A program made the translations under genes and the position numbers. From Aliirhizobium smilacinae (GTDB lineage: Bacteria; Pseudomonadota; Alphaproteobacteria; Rhizobiales; Rhizobiaceae), in assembly GCF_006335145.1 (NCBI RefSeq), contig NZ_VDMN01000001.1:1-64000 (forward strand): a stretch of 64,000 nucleotides of DNA, given 5' to 3'. The notes under the pieces were generated by a model. That model did not search any database. It was not told the DNA's origin and saw nothing but the letters and a program-made list of their open reading frames with translations. Each line of letters opens with the position of its first letter. Position 1 is the first letter of the stretch. Shown here in pieces: positions 1-9,410 of the stretch.

Positions 1-65
1 TTCTCATACATGCGCGCGATCACGCGACGTTCGTCAAAACTCAACTGCACAAAGGAGCGGGCCAT
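1..65 (-). CDS. IS30-family transposase, N-terminal fragment
   Basis: Only the first 21 codons are in the window. They start with an ATG at 63-65 behind a strong AGGAGG Shine-Dalgarno and read MARSFVQLSFDERRVIARMY and on. This matches the N-terminal helix-turn-helix opening of IS30-family transposases (a short basic start followed by L-S-x-x-E-R-x-x-I-A). The rest of the DDE protein lies to the left of the window, so intactness cannot be judged. The protein would bind the element's terminal repeats and catalyse transposition. Confidence 0.6.
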   Translation of the reverse strand, partial: MARSFVQLSFDERRVIARMYE

Positions 66-123
66 TCCATCCTCCTGAAACCATGGCCATTATTGTCCTC
101 GTTGCATTTGAAAATGGAATCTG
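1..123 (-). mobile_element. IS30-family insertion sequence, one end (partial)
   Basis: The window begins inside an IS30-type element read on the minus strand. The transposase start lies at about 65, and outside it, at roughly 95-123, is a stretch whose minus-strand sequence (AGATTCCATTTTCAAATGC) has the AGATTC...CAA...GCAAC look of IS30-family terminal repeats. The outer boundary near 123 is an estimate because the other end is outside the window. Confidence 0.5.
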
Positions 124-217
124 CCCCCGCTACACACAATTATCGCATAAGATAGATTATGGAACAAGCTGATATCCCATAGCCGCCCTGAGCTTGCCGA
201 GATCTGCTAAAGTTCGA

Positions 218-1060
218 TTATAACTCAGCATGCGGCACATCAATCTCGAAACTCAATCCGTCATATGCCGGCTCCACATGCTCCGGCGTCTCGTTCAGCA
301 CCGTCTGATAGTCCAGCGGAATATGCATATGCGTGAGGATTGCGTGCCTGGCGCCGAGACGGGAGATCCAGTCCAGTGCCTGTTCCAGCGACAGATGGCT
401 CGGGTGCCGCGTATATTGCAAAGCGTCGATGATCAGCACATCCAACCCGGAAAGTCGATCGATGCTAGCAGCCGGGAAATTGCTGACGTCGGTGCAGTAA
501 GCGACATTGCCTATTCTGAACCCGAGCGAATGCGTGTCGCCATGCGACTGCATATGGGCCCGCAAGCGTATCTGTCCGCCGGCGCCATCGACCACGATCT
601 CATCGTCCAGATCGTCGATCAGCATCGACGTCACGATCGGCGGATAATTTCCGCCGGGTGGCGTCTCCAGGCAGTAGCTAAAACCCTGACGGATGCGTTC
701 CATCGTCAGCGGATCGGCGTAGATCGGTATGCGGTGTTTTTGCAGCAGAACATAACCGCGCAGGTCGTCGATGCCATGCAGATGGTCGGCATGAGCATGC
801 GTGTAGAGAACCGCGTCGATACGCGGCACCTTGGCCGAAATCATCTGCTCGCGGAAATCCGGACCGGTATCGACAGCTACCACCGTGCGGCCGCCATCCG
901 GCGCAATCTGCTCGATGAGAAAAGCCGCACGCGTGCGCCGGTTCTTGGGATTTTTCGGATCACAATCACCCCAGTCGCCATTCAGCCGCGGCACACCCGG
1001 AGACGACGAGCAGCCGAGGATCGTGAAGCGCCGACGGTATCCGGTTGCGACCTCTGGCAC
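218..1060 (-). CDS. MBL-fold metal-dependent hydrolase (PhnP-like)
   Basis: A 280-residue metallo-beta-lactamase-fold protein. The metal-binding signature THAHADHLHG lies near residues 87-96, and further His/Asp ligands are visible downstream (SHGDTHS, CTDVS, THMHI). Length and layout fit the PhnP/YcbL-like group of phosphodiesterases, whose PhnP member opens cyclic ribose phosphates in phosphonate breakdown; no phn genes are present here, so the substrate is open. The start is a GTG at 1058-1060, only two bases after the tatD stop, so translation is probably coupled to tatD. It is the last gene of a minus-strand housekeeping run. Confidence 0.8.
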   Translation of the reverse strand: MPEVATGYRRRFTILGCSSSPGVPRLNGDWGDCDPKNPKNRRTRAAFLIEQIAPDGGRTVVAVDTGPDFREQMISAKVPRIDAVLYTHAHADHLHGIDDLRGYVLLQKHRIPIYADPLTMERIRQGFSYCLETPPGGNYPPIVTSMLIDDLDDEIVVDGAGGQIRLRAHMQSHGDTHSLGFRIGNVAYCTDVSNFPAASIDRLSGLDVLIIDALQYTRHPSHLSLEQALDWISRLGARHAILTHMHIPLDYQTVLNETPEHVEPAYDGLSFEIDVPHAEL

Positions 1061-1062
1061 GC

Positions 1063-1845
1063 CTATAACCTCGGCATCTTGGAGAAGCAGCGGAAGGCAT
1101 TGTCCGTCGTGATCGCCGCAATTTCGTCGTAGCTGACGCCATGAACGTCTGCCAGAACCTCGGCCGTATTCACCACATAGGATGGCTCGTTGCGTTTTCC
1201 GCGCCAGCGCTTTGGCGCCAGATACGGTGCATCAGTTTCGACCAACAGACGATCCATCGGTACGGTTTTGGCGATGTCGCGGATATCTTGCGATTTCGGG
1301 AAGGTTAGAATGCCTGAGAACGACACGTAGCCGCCGAGTTCGACGCCGACGCGGGCGAGGTCGGGTCCGGCTGAAAAGCAATGCAGGATGAAGGGGAAGG
1401 CCCCCTTCCCGCTTTCCGCAGTCAGGATCCCGATCATGTCCTCGTCGGCGCTACGGCTATGAATGACGAGCGGAAGTTTTGTCTCGCGTGCCGCCTCGAT
1501 GTGGCGCAACAGCCCGGTTTTCTGGTCGGTCGGCGTCTGTGTGTCGTAGAAATAATCGAGACCGGCTTCGCCGATCGCGACTATCTTCTCATGGGAATTT
1601 GCAAGCCGGATCAGGTCTTCCGCCATGATGTCCAGCTCTTCGCCGGCATTGTTCGGATGCGTACCGACCGAGCAGAAAACCGAAGGATATTTCTCTGTGA
1701 TCGCCAGAAGCGTGCCCAGCTTTCTCACGCGCGTCGAGATCGTCACCATCTGTTTCACGCCGGCCTGATGGGCGCGTTCGATGAGCTGGTCGCGCTCCTC
1801 CTCAAACTCGGCAAAATCCAGATGGCAATGGCTATCGATCAGCAT
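1063..1845 (-). CDS. tatD: TatD-family metal-dependent hydrolase (3'-5' DNase)
   Basis: A TatD-family TIM-barrel metallohydrolase of about 260 residues. Family marks are visible in order: the N-terminal metal pair in MLIDSHCHLDF, VGTHPNN, GEAGLDYFY, the central LVIHSR, HCFSAG and the C-terminal ETDAPYLAPKR. E. coli TatD is a Mg-dependent 3'-5' exonuclease linked to DNA repair. The ATG at 1843-1845 gives the usual family start; an in-frame TTG at 1860 would add five residues and has a slightly better upstream AAGG. Gene order metG-tatD-MBL hydrolase is common in rhizobia. It follows metG by about 75 bases on the same strand. Confidence 0.9.
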   Translation of the reverse strand: MLIDSHCHLDFAEFEEERDQLIERAHQAGVKQMVTISTRVRKLGTLLAITEKYPSVFCSVGTHPNNAGEELDIMAEDLIRLANSHEKIVAIGEAGLDYFYDTQTPTDQKTGLLRHIEAARETKLPLVIHSRSADEDMIGILTAESGKGAFPFILHCFSAGPDLARVGVELGGYVSFSGILTFPKSQDIRDIAKTVPMDRLLVETDAPYLAPKRWRGKRNEPSYVVNTAEVLADVHGVSYDEIAAITTDNAFRCFSKMPRL

Positions 1846-1919
1846 GGACACGTTATTCAAACCTTGACTTCAATATGTTGAGCGGCCCGGAAGAAAATAC
1901 CGGGCCGTCTTTGTCTTTT

Positions 1920-3479
1920 TCAGGCCGTTGTCTCAGGCGCCACATAGCGCGGGAAAACCGGCTTCGGGGCTTCGAGCGGCGTGCCCGGCTTCAGGCGGCC
2001 TGCTTCGCCTAGTGCCGAGAAATCGCGCGCGTCCGCTGAAGCTGCAACGAGGTCGAGCAGCTTTCCCGAGGATTGCGGTACGAAGGGCTGCAGCAGGATA
2101 GCGATCTGGCGAACGACTTCGGCCGTGACGTAAAGAACGGTGCCCATCCGTTCCGGATCGGTCTTCTTCAACGCCCAGGGCTCCTGGCCGGCGAAATAAC
2201 GATCCGTTTCGGAGACGACGGCGATGATCGCGGCCAGCGCCTTGTGGATCATCTGTTTGCCCATTTCGTCGCGGCAGATGGCGATCAGCGCATCGGCCGA
2301 TGCCAGCATCTCGCGGTCCACCTCGTTGAACTCGCCCGGCGTCGGAATCTGGCCGTCGCAGTTCTTGACTATCATCGACAGCGAGCGGCTGGCGAGGTTG
2401 CCGATACCATTGGCAAGATCGGCATTGATACGAATGCCGATTGCTTCCTCGCTGCAGAAACCATCCTGGCCGAAGGAGATTTCGCGCATCAGGTAATAGC
2501 GGATCGCGTCCAAGCCGAAATGCTCGATCAGTTCGAACGGATCGAGCACGTTGCCGAGCGATTTCGACATTTTTTCACCGCCCTTGGCGAGCACGAAACC
2601 ATGGGCATAGACTCGCTTCGGAAGCGGCAGCTTTGCCGACATCAGGAAAGCGGGCCAGTAGACGGTGTGAAAGCGGATGATGTCCTTGCCGATGATATGC
2701 GCATCCGCCGGCCAGAATTTCGCACGTGGGCCATTCTCATCGGTGAGAAGGCCAGTGGCGGTGACGTAGTTGGTCAGCGCGTCGACCCAGACATACATGA
2801 CATGCGCCGGATCGTTCGGCACCTTCACACCCCAATCGAATGTCGTGCGCGAGATCGACAGATCCCTCAGGCCCGATTTGACGAAGGAGATGATTTCATT
2901 GCGGCGCTCGGCCGGTCCGATGAAATCCGGGTTTTCCTCGTAGAGCTTCAGAAGTCTGTCCTGATAGGCCGACAGCTTGAAGAAGTAGCTCGACTCCTCC
3001 ACCCATTCGACCGGCGTGCCCTGTGGGCCATAACGGACGCCGTCCGGACGCACTTCCGTTTCATCCTCGGCGTAATAGGCCTCATCGCGCACGGAATACC
3101 AGCCGGCATAGCTGTCCTTGTAGATATCGCCATTGTCGGCCATCCGTGTCCAAATCGCCCGGCTCGCCTCGTGATGCCGCGGCTCGGTGGTGCGGATGAA
3201 ATCGTCGTTGGAGGCGTTGAGCAGCTTGCCCATTTGGCGAAACTCGCTGGAATTGCGCTCTGCCAGTTCTTCCGGCGAAATGCCTTCCTTGCGTGCCGTC
3301 TGCTGCATCTTCTGGCCATGCTCGTCTGTGCCGGTCAGAAAGAACACGTCCTTGCCGTCGAGGCGCTGGAAACGCGCCATCGCATCGGTCGCGATCAGTT
3401 CGTAGGCATGGCCGATATGCGGCTTGCCGTTCGGATAGGAAATCGCGGTGGTGATGTAGAAAGGCGTCTTGTCGGACAT
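1920..3479 (-). CDS. metG: Methionyl-tRNA synthetase
   Basis: Class I aminoacyl-tRNA synthetase that charges tRNA-Met. The HIGH motif appears as PHIGHAYE near residue 20 and the KMSKS loop as EKMSKSLGN near residue 300. The protein is about 519 residues and ends without the C-terminal tRNA-binding (EMAP/Trbp111-like) domain, which fits the short alphaproteobacterial form. The start [18 protein letters not shown] at 3479 is preferred to an in-frame codon 45 bases upstream because the catalytic domain normally begins within a few residues of this motif. It lies between holB and tatD in the conserved rhizobial order. Confidence 0.95.
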   Translation of the reverse strand: MSDKTPFYITTAISYPNGKPHIGHAYELIATDAMARFQRLDGKDVFFLTGTDEHGQKMQQTARKEGISPEELAERNSSEFRQMGKLLNASNDDFIRTTEPRHHEASRAIWTRMADNGDIYKDSYAGWYSVRDEAYYAEDETEVRPDGVRYGPQGTPVEWVEESSYFFKLSAYQDRLLKLYEENPDFIGPAERRNEIISFVKSGLRDLSISRTTFDWGVKVPNDPAHVMYVWVDALTNYVTATGLLTDENGPRAKFWPADAHIIGKDIIRFHTVYWPAFLMSAKLPLPKRVYAHGFVLAKGGEKMSKSLGNVLDPFELIEHFGLDAIRYYLMREISFGQDGFCSEEAIGIRINADLANGIGNLASRSLSMIVKNCDGQIPTPGEFNEVDREMLASADALIAICRDEMGKQMIHKALAAIIAVVSETDRYFAGQEPWALKKTDPERMGTVLYVTAEVVRQIAILLQPFVPQSSGKLLDLVAASADARDFSALGEAGRLKPGTPLEAPKPVFPRYVAPETTA

Positions 3480-3595
3480 GGAACACTCGGAAACTTGGTT
3501 TTCGCGCGCAACGGCGCGGGTCATGCCGCTCTTAGCGCATGTTTGGCTGATGCGAAACCCAAAGTTCCTGATGGAAGGCCGTTTGGAACCGATGA

Positions 3596-4627
3596 TCAGG
3601 CCGCCCGGGCCGCCTCCAGGATCGATAGCAGCGTCTGTTTCTTGTCGAGATTGTAAGCGGTCGAAATCGTGATCTTTTCAACGATCTCGCTGACCAGTTT
3701 CGCGCGCCGGTCGGCAATCGCCAATTGCCCCTGCATCGCCGCACTGCGTGCCTGTTCTACAATGTGGTCGCTCACATGCTCGAGAAAGAAGGTGAAGATC
3801 ACTTCGCTGTCCTTGCCTGAAAGCACGTCTGCCAGGCGGTGCATGGCCTTGCGCGCAGAAGGTCCCTGCCCGGTGACGATCTCGTCGAAAGCCGCGATGA
3901 TATCCAGTCCGCCGTAGTTCATCAGCTTCAAGGCACGCGAAACGCTACCCTTGGCAAGCTCCCTCACCGCTTCTTCCGTCTTGCCGCCATCAAGCGGCTG
4001 TCCAAGCGCAGAAAGCGCCTGTGTCAGCTCGTTGTCGTCAAGTGGTGACAACTTGAGCGTCTGGCAACGGGAACGGATCGTCGGCAGCAGCTTTCCGGGC
4101 GCATGCGACAGGACGAGGAACATTGCACCGCGTGGCGGCTCCTCGAGGATTTTCAGGATCGCGTTGGCCGCATTACGGTTCAGGTCGTCTGCCGGATCGA
4201 TAATGACGATGCGGCGATTGCCGGTACCGGATGTCTGAGAAAAGAAGTGCCCTGCCCGCCTTACCTCATCCACGGTAATCGCGCTTTTCACCTTGCCGGT
4301 CTTGTCGTCCACCGGACGGCTGAGATGCAGCAGATTGTGGGAGGCGCCTGACAGGATCTGCCGGCTGACCGGCGTCAAGGGATCGGGGTCCGGGATCGAA
4401 ACAGGTGCCGCGCCTGGATCCGGATGGGAAAGCACGTAATTGGCGAAGCGAAAGGCAAGCGTCGCCTTGCCGATTCCTTCCGGGCCTTCGATCAGGATAG
4501 CGTGGTGCGACTTTCCGGTCCGGTAACTGCGCGCCAGAAAGGCCTGCGCATCGACATGGCCGAACAGTGCAGTATTCGCAGCAGGCGATATTGCGCCGTC
4601 GAGAACCTGGGCGTTTGTGTCGCTCAA
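3596..4627 (-). CDS. holB: DNA polymerase III subunit delta'
   Basis: A 343-residue clamp-loader subunit. An AAA+ Walker A-like loop [12 protein letters not shown] sits near residue 50, and the sensor-1 region around [14 protein letters not shown] followed by SRCQ is typical of delta'. The delta' subunit opens the beta clamp together with the gamma/tau and delta subunits. Its start overlaps the tmk stop by four bases (ATGA), which indicates translational coupling in a tmk-holB-metG unit. No Zn-binding Cys cluster of the gamma/tau type is seen, which supports HolB over DnaX. Confidence 0.9.
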   Translation of the reverse strand: MSDTNAQVLDGAISPAANTALFGHVDAQAFLARSYRTGKSHHAILIEGPEGIGKATLAFRFANYVLSHPDPGAAPVSIPDPDPLTPVSRQILSGASHNLLHLSRPVDDKTGKVKSAITVDEVRRAGHFFSQTSGTGNRRIVIIDPADDLNRNAANAILKILEEPPRGAMFLVLSHAPGKLLPTIRSRCQTLKLSPLDDNELTQALSALGQPLDGGKTEEAVRELAKGSVSRALKLMNYGGLDIIAAFDEIVTGQGPSARKAMHRLADVLSGKDSEVIFTFFLEHVSDHIVEQARSAAMQGQLAIADRRAKLVSEIVEKITISTAYNLDKKQTLLSILEAARAA

Positions 4628-5289
4628 GAGACCTGCTCCACGGCGACACGATCATCGGTTGCGGCTTCGACCAACGCGATAATCTCATCGGCTATGGCGT
4701 CTTCGGAGCGACCGGCATCGATGATCCTGCAGCGCAGCGGCTCTGATTCTGCGATATCCAGATAGGCCTGACGCCGCTTTTCGTGCGTCTCGATCTCTTC
4801 CTTTTCGAAACGATCCGGTGCCTCGTCACCGCCGCGTCGGCGGGCGCGGGCAAGACCTGCCTCGGCAGGAAGGTCGAGAATGAAAGTGAGATCCGGCATC
4901 ACACCATTGGTGGCGATACGCTGCAGTTCTTCGATGAAGCCGGCCTCAAGATTGCCGGTCACGCCCTGATAGATGCGCGACGAATCGACGAACCGGTCGC
5001 AGAGCACGACGGCGCCGGTTTCCAGTGCCGGGCGGATGACTTCCTCGACATGATCGTTACGGGCCGCGGCAAACAGGATCGCCTCCATGCGAACACCGAA
5101 TGCTTCCGCTGCACCGCTCAGGAGAACGTGGCGAACGGCCTCAGCCCCCGGAGAACCACCCGGCTCGCGCGTTACAAGCACGTCATGGCCCGCCCGGCGC
5201 AGACGATCGGCCAGCCGGCGAATCTGGGTCGATTTGCCGACCCCCTCGCCGCCTTCGAAGGTGATGAATATGCCCGAACGATCTGCCAC
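4624..5289 (-). CDS. tmk: Thymidylate kinase
   Basis: A 221-residue P-loop kinase that converts dTMP to dTDP. Visible marks are [15 protein letters not shown] (P-loop, residues about 8-22), TREPGG (the DR/TREPGG nucleotide-binding motif), CDRFVDSS, and an Arg-rich LID segment [16 protein letters not shown]. Length is normal for the family. It lies just downstream of the DD-peptidase gene (82-base gap) and overlaps holB by four bases. Confidence 0.95.
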   Translation of the reverse strand: MADRSGIFITFEGGEGVGKSTQIRRLADRLRRAGHDVLVTREPGGSPGAEAVRHVLLSGAAEAFGVRMEAILFAAARNDHVEEVIRPALETGAVVLCDRFVDSSRIYQGVTGNLEAGFIEELQRIATNGVMPDLTFILDLPAEAGLARARRRGGDEAPDRFEKEEIETHEKRRQAYLDIAESEPLRCRIIDAGRSEDAIADEIIALVEAATDDRVAVEQVS

Positions 5290-5371
5290 GCGTGTCTTCG
5301 TACCTATTGTCTTGGTCTTGTTGTCCTGGGACTGGCCATATAGTGCATCGGGCGCGCCGGCGAAACAATCG

Positions 5372-6541
5372 TCAGAGCCAGAAGAACATTAATTCCAGCA
5401 GTGCATCGCTTGCCTGCGCCCGCAGACCGCCGACCTCGACTGGTGCGGCTGCCATAAGCGGTACTTCCCGGATGACACGGTCGCCGGCCGAAATCTTCAG
5501 GACAGCGACTTCCGCACCCTGCGCCACCGGTGCACGGAGCGGCCAGCGATAGACGATTCGGCCGGAGAGGCGTTCGGGATTGGTCCGCGGGACATAGACT
5601 TCGACGGCTTCGCGGGTGACGAGATCGACATGGCTGTCGGTGCCGCCATAGACGCTGGCCTGCCCGATCACGTCATCGGTCTTGAACAAAACTTTGGTCT
5701 GGAAGGAGGACAGTCCCCATTCGAGCAGGCGCTTGGCTTCTTCGGAACGTTCCTTGTCCGTGGCGAGCCCACCCATGGCGAGGAAAAGCCGCGTTCCATC
5801 ACGCGCGACGGAAGCCGCAAGTGCGTAACCCGTTCCCTCGGCAAAACCGGCGCCCAGCCCGTCGACTCCCATATTCAGCGAGAGCAGCGGGTTCTTGTTG
5901 CGCTGAAAGATCTTGTTCCACTGGAAGTCCGGCTGCGCATAAAGAGGATAATAGTCGGGATAACTGCCATGGAGATGCCTCGAAAGCTCCACCAGGTCAT
6001 GGGCCGTGGTCCAGCTTTCCGCATAGGGCAGACCGGTCGCATTGCCGAATGTGGAGCGCGTCAGGCCGATATCCCTCGCCCGTGCCGTCATGCGTGCCGC
6101 GAACTCGCCCTCGGAGCGGGCAATGCCTTCTGCAAGAATGATGCAGGCATCGTTGGCGTTCTGGATGACCACGCCACGCATCAGGTCACCGACCGGAACC
6201 TGCGATTTCAATGCGGCAAACATCGTCGTGGTGCCGGACGGCGCGCCGCCTGTGCGCCAGGCATATTCGCTGACAGGATAAAGCGCTTCGGGTGAGATTG
6301 CGCCGTTCTTCAAGGCATCGAAAACGACTTCCATCGTCATCAGCTTGGCGAGCGAGGCTGCCGGAAAGGACTGATTCTCGTTGACCGCAAGCAGAACGGT
6401 TCCGGTCGCCTCTTCGACGAGATAGGCCTGCTTCGCCTTTGTCGCGAATACGGGCTGGGCTTCCTGCGCGATCGTCTCATCTGCAGGCTGGAATGCGATT
6501 GCAGCCAGCACGAAACCCAGAAGCAGAAAACCTCGCATCAT
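5372..6541 (-). CDS. D-alanyl-D-alanine carboxypeptidase family protein (PBP5/DacF-like) with altered active-site motifs
   Basis: A 389-residue low-molecular-weight penicillin-binding-protein homologue with a signal peptide (residues 1 to about 26) and a C-terminal beta-sandwich domain ending in a hydrophobic tail. The nucleophile motif SLAK is present (Ser63, Lys66). The other two motifs of the family are not canonical: the SxN position reads QNANDAC, so Ser is Asn, and the KTG position reads [15 protein letters not shown] where PBP5 has a KTG. It may therefore have reduced or different activity. It is transcribed ahead of tmk and behind rlpA on the same strand. The family trims peptidoglycan pentapeptides in the periplasm. 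Confidence 0.85.
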   Translation of the reverse strand: MMRGFLLLGFVLAAIAFQPADETIAQEAQPVFATKAKQAYLVEEATGTVLLAVNENQSFPAASLAKLMTMEVVFDALKNGAISPEALYPVSEYAWRTGGAPSGTTTMFAALKSQVPVGDLMRGVVIQNANDACIILAEGIARSEGEFAARMTARARDIGLTRSTFGNATGLPYAESWTTAHDLVELSRHLHGSYPDYYPLYAQPDFQWNKIFQRNKNPLLSLNMGVDGLGAGFAEGTGYALAASVARDGTRLFLAMGGLATDKERSEEAKRLLEWGLSSFQTKVLFKTDDVIGQASVYGGTDSHVDLVTREAVEVYVPRTNPERLSGRIVYRWPLRAPVAQGAEVAVLKISAGDRVIREVPLMAAAPVEVGGLRAQASDALLELMFFWL

Positions 6542-6627
6542 TCCCCCGCAGTCCCGTCCGATTCATGCTTACAGCGCCAGACGCCATTTATGCTGGATAA
6601 AGAATGCAATGGCACCTGAGAAAAACA

Positions 6628-6664
6628 CATCACCCCAAAAACCTTTCCGGTTTTCGAGGTGATG
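6628..6664 (-). terminator. Rho-independent terminator after rlpA
   Basis: The stem CATCACC (6628-6634) pairs with GGTGATG (6658-6664) and an inner AAAACC/GGTTTT stem. On the minus strand it is followed by TGTTTTT, so it ends rlpA transcription before the DD-peptidase gene. Confidence 0.7.
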
Positions 6665-6704
6665 AAAAGTCAGGATGATGCCGACGGAATGACCACCGAC
6701 GGTA

Positions 6705-7895
6705 TCAGTATTTCTGGCCGGGCTTCGGAGGCTCGAGCAGCATGTTGCCGAACATCACGCGTGTGGCCTTGCCCTGCTGCGGTTCGGCGGCATAGGCGGT
6801 TTCGGTGGTCTGAACCTGTGCCGGCTGCTGGGCGCGCGGCTGGATCTGTTGTGCCTGCTGCACGCGCTGTACGGGTTGAACGCGGGCTTGGGCAGGCTGC
6901 GCCTTCGGCTGGCTCGGCGCAGGCGAGTAGACGGAAGCGACGACACGCTCCTGCTGCGCCGGCCGTGCAGCACTGGTGTTCTTGCGTTCGACCGGAACCG
7001 GTGCGGCGCGCGGAACGGCAGCAACCTGTGCGATCTGGGATTCGAACTGACGAGCGGCAGGACGCTTGGCGGAGGCGCTTGGCGTGCGACCGGAAAATGC
7101 GGTCGATGCGGGCAGCGAAGAACCGTAGCTCTGCAGCTGATCGCCAAGCGGCTGGTTCGAAGCGACCATCACGCCACTTGCGATCTGCCCGCCAGGATTG
7201 AACGTCGGCAGACGGTCTCCCTTGCGCACGTAGGATGCCATCAGGAACGGCATGTCCTCACCATCCATGCGCGCACGGCCCATATACTGGACGTTGACGC
7301 GGCCGGTACCGGTCTGCTTGATATCGATCATCTCGGCAGTTTTATCCGAAACATCGATGATACGGCCGGGGTGATACGGCCCGCGATCGTTGACACGGAC
7401 GACAACCGAAGACCCGGTATCGAGATTGGTTACGCGGGCATAGCTCGGCAGCGGAAATGTCGGATGGGCCGCAGACAGGTGCGAGCTGTCATAGACTTCG
7501 CCATTGGCCGTAAGGCGACCATGGAATGCGGAGCCGTACCAGGAAGCGAGGCCGGACTTGTTGTAGTTGGCATCTTCCTTGGGCACATAGGTCTTGCCCT
7601 TGACCTCGTAAGGCTGGCCGACCATGAAGCGACCGCCGCCCTTCGGAACCGGCTTGCCATCACCCACAACCCGCGGGCTGGCTTTCACGCCATATTCCGA
7701 CTCGGCAAAATATTCCTTGCCGTGACTTTTCTTCTTCGGAGCCTCAGCCATTTTTGTCGAGGCACAGGATGCCATCGTCGCGCACATTACGCTGATCCCA
7801 AGCCATTTAGACCAGAGGGAAAGTTTGCCGCCACTCAAACTCAAAACGCGTCCGTCCCTATCTTGTATTGTGCGAATATGATGCGGAGCTCGCAA
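6705..7895 (-). CDS. rlpA: RlpA-family septal ring lytic transglycosylase (lipoprotein)
   Basis: A lipoprotein with a lipobox ending ATMASC and a double-psi beta-barrel domain centred on SGLASWYGSAFHGRLTANGE through RVNDRGPYHPGRIIDVS; the Asp in VNDRGP is the family's catalytic position. RlpA cleaves denuded glycan strands at the septum in some bacteria. The C-terminal half is a Pro/Gln/Ala-rich low-complexity segment, and I see no clear SPOR domain. The reading frame opens with an ATG at 7895, but the signal peptide would then have a long polar lead. A TTG about 20 codons in, behind AGGGA, gives a more normal lipoprotein leader. Terminated by the hairpin at 6628-6664. Confidence 0.85.
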   Translation of the reverse strand: MRAPHHIRTIQDRDGRVLSLSGGKLSLWSKWLGISVMCATMASCASTKMAEAPKKKSHGKEYFAESEYGVKASPRVVGDGKPVPKGGGRFMVGQPYEVKGKTYVPKEDANYNKSGLASWYGSAFHGRLTANGEVYDSSHLSAAHPTFPLPSYARVTNLDTGSSVVVRVNDRGPYHPGRIIDVSDKTAEMIDIKQTGTGRVNVQYMGRARMDGEDMPFLMASYVRKGDRLPTFNPGGQIASGVMVASNQPLGDQLQSYGSSLPASTAFSGRTPSASAKRPAARQFESQIAQVAAVPRAAPVPVERKNTSAARPAQQERVVASVYSPAPSQPKAQPAQARVQPVQRVQQAQQIQPRAQQPAQVQTTETAYAAEPQQGKATRVMFGNMLLEPPKPGQKY

Positions 7896-8247
7896 TCCGT
7901 ACCATTCACAACCACGTCCCTACCCTCGTGTAGTCACTCAGGCTCAATATTGGACAGGTTTTGCTTTGTTCGTGGCGGAATTGCGAACAAAATCTGTGGA
8001 ATGGTTAAAATTCAATCGGTTATGGTTAATGAACAGTAAATTCGGTTGGCTTCTTGCTGTTCCTGTGCGGAACATTATGGAATCTATACTGCCGCTTAAC
8101 CTCTTGTGTTTGTGAAACCACTAACGAATCGATTCCGACAGAAAGAATAGTGACAACAGCGGCCGCATGATCTGCGACTTTTGCCCGCTCCTCCTGTCGC
8201 GGCTGCCGTTGACGGAGCGGCCAATGGACGATAAAGCGCAACGGACC
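7896..8247. other. Noncoding region between rlpA and tRNA-Ser
   Basis: About 350 bases without a convincing gene. It should hold the rlpA promoter (minus strand) and the tRNA-Ser promoter (plus strand), but no consensus -35/-10 pair stands out. Open frames that run into the tRNA are not credible. Confidence 0.5.
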
Positions 8248-8337
8248 GGAAGAGTGGCCGAGTGGTTTAAGGCAACGGTCTTGAAAACCGTCGTGCGGGG
8301 AACCGTACCGTGGGTTCGAATCCCACCTCTTCCGCCA
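8248..8337 (+). tRNA. tRNA-Ser (anticodon UGA)
   Basis: A 90-base class II tRNA. The acceptor arm GGAAGAG (8248-8254) pairs with CTCTTCC (8327-8333), followed by discriminator G and an encoded CCA (8335-8337). The anticodon stem-loop ACGGT-CTTGAAA-ACCGT places TGA at 8282-8284. A long variable arm (CGTGCGGGGAACCGTACC region) and the T-arm GGGTTCGAATCCC are present. Reads UCA-type serine codons. Confidence 0.97.
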
Positions 8338-8570
8338 TTTCAACCTACCTGATTTCCATTTTCTCCAATCGCCCCGCTACCGCCCTCACGGTGCTTTCGT
8401 CAGGGCGCGCTGAAAATCGACTTCAGCTGCAGAAAACTCCTTTCACCGAGAGCGTTATTGATGCTGGTCATTGCTGGGCGTGAAAACCGCGGCCTATCCT
8501 CCGATTGATTGCTCACGGCGCGCTGTCAGCGCCCGAGCAACCGCATGTATTCAGGAAAGAGGAGGAAATG

Positions 8571-9035
8571 ATGGGTTTTCGGGCCAAGGACATCATGACA
8601 CAGAATGTAATCACGGCGTCGCCGGATACGACCTTGAAGGAAATCGCCGGCCTCCTCTCCAAGCACGCCATTAGCGCCGTCCCGGTCTGCGATTCCACCG
8701 GACAAGTGGTCGGGATCGTCAGCGAGCGGGATTTGCTTCGCCCGTTCGGGAAGACCGTCACACAGCGCCGGGACTGGTGGGTCTCCGCGCTCGCTGAAGG
8801 CAGCGATCTGGAGCCCGAATTTGCGGGACTTATCGGAGTAGACCAGCATCGTGCCGCCCTGCTCATGACAGCTCCCGTCCAGACGGTCGGTGTGGATACG
8901 GAATTGGCGGAACTTGCCGAAATCATGTCGCAGAAGGATATCAAACGCCTTCCGGTTCTTCGTGATGGCCGTCTTGCGGGTATTGTCAGCCGGGCGGATG
9001 TGGTCCGAGCCATTGCTGGCGCCCGCTTGGTCTGA
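8571..9035 (+). CDS. CBS-domain protein
   Basis: A protein of about 154 residues made almost entirely of two CBS repeats: MTQNVITASPDTTLKEIAGLLSK... through VGIVSERDLLRP, and MTAPVQTVGVDTELAELAEIM... through GIVSRADVVRA. CBS pairs (Bateman modules) bind adenosine nucleotides or S-adenosylmethionine and act as regulatory sensors. No catalytic domain is attached. The start at 8571 (MGFRAKDIM) sits five bases after AGGAGG; an ATG directly before it at 8568 is too close to the Shine-Dalgarno. It lies downstream of tRNA-Ser and its partner is unknown. Confidence 0.85.
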   Translation: MGFRAKDIMTQNVITASPDTTLKEIAGLLSKHAISAVPVCDSTGQVVGIVSERDLLRPFGKTVTQRRDWWVSALAEGSDLEPEFAGLIGVDQHRAALLMTAPVQTVGVDTELAELAEIMSQKDIKRLPVLRDGRLAGIVSRADVVRAIAGARLV

Positions 9036-9410
9036 GCCCACCTGCGATCGATGTCGTATTCAAGCGTCCTTCTTGATGGAGATTCCAACTTGAAGCACTC
9101 TCATAAAAAAACGACCCTAACTAATTCTCGGGGTGAAATTTGACGTCGAGAGTGACAGGCATACGCTCATGCAGATAACTCTGCCAGAAAGCATCGTGAG
9201 GCCCATTGTCCTCACGATGGATTTTGTCTGGCGGGAGAAATAGCTTAACGAGGAGGCATCAGTAACGGCAGAAAAACCGCACCTCTCAGGTGATGCCGAG
9301 AGTATCCAAAGTGGTGCGATTAATACTATCGCGCAAAAGAAAATGCGTGAAGTTGACAGGAAGCATCCTGCATACAATAAGCTGATAGGCATTCAGCCAT
9401 AGGTAGCCCG
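9036..9410. other. Noncoding region before the acyltransferase pseudogene
   Basis: About 375 bases with no gene I can support. It contains one perfect 10-base inverted repeat (CATCGTGAGG at 9192-9201 with CCTCACGATG at 9210-9219, 8-base loop) that could act as a terminator or RNA hairpin. A TTGACA hexamer lies near 9353, but no good -10 box sits at 17 bases. Confidence 0.5.
9192..9219. repeat. Perfect inverted repeat (hairpin)
   Basis: CATCGTGAGG and CCTCACGATG are separated by eight bases. There is no clear T-tract on either side, so it is a candidate hairpin rather than a firm terminator. Confidence 0.5.

Noticed and set aside
8026..8343. Minus-strand open frame of 105 codons across tRNA-Ser
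   Set aside because: It is the antisense of a well-formed tRNA gene.
9117..9392. Minus-strand open frame of 91 codons before the acyltransferase pseudogene
   Set aside because: No ribosome-binding site, no family resemblance, odd Ser-rich composition. The plus strand of the same stretch is also open apart from one stop, so neither is convincing.
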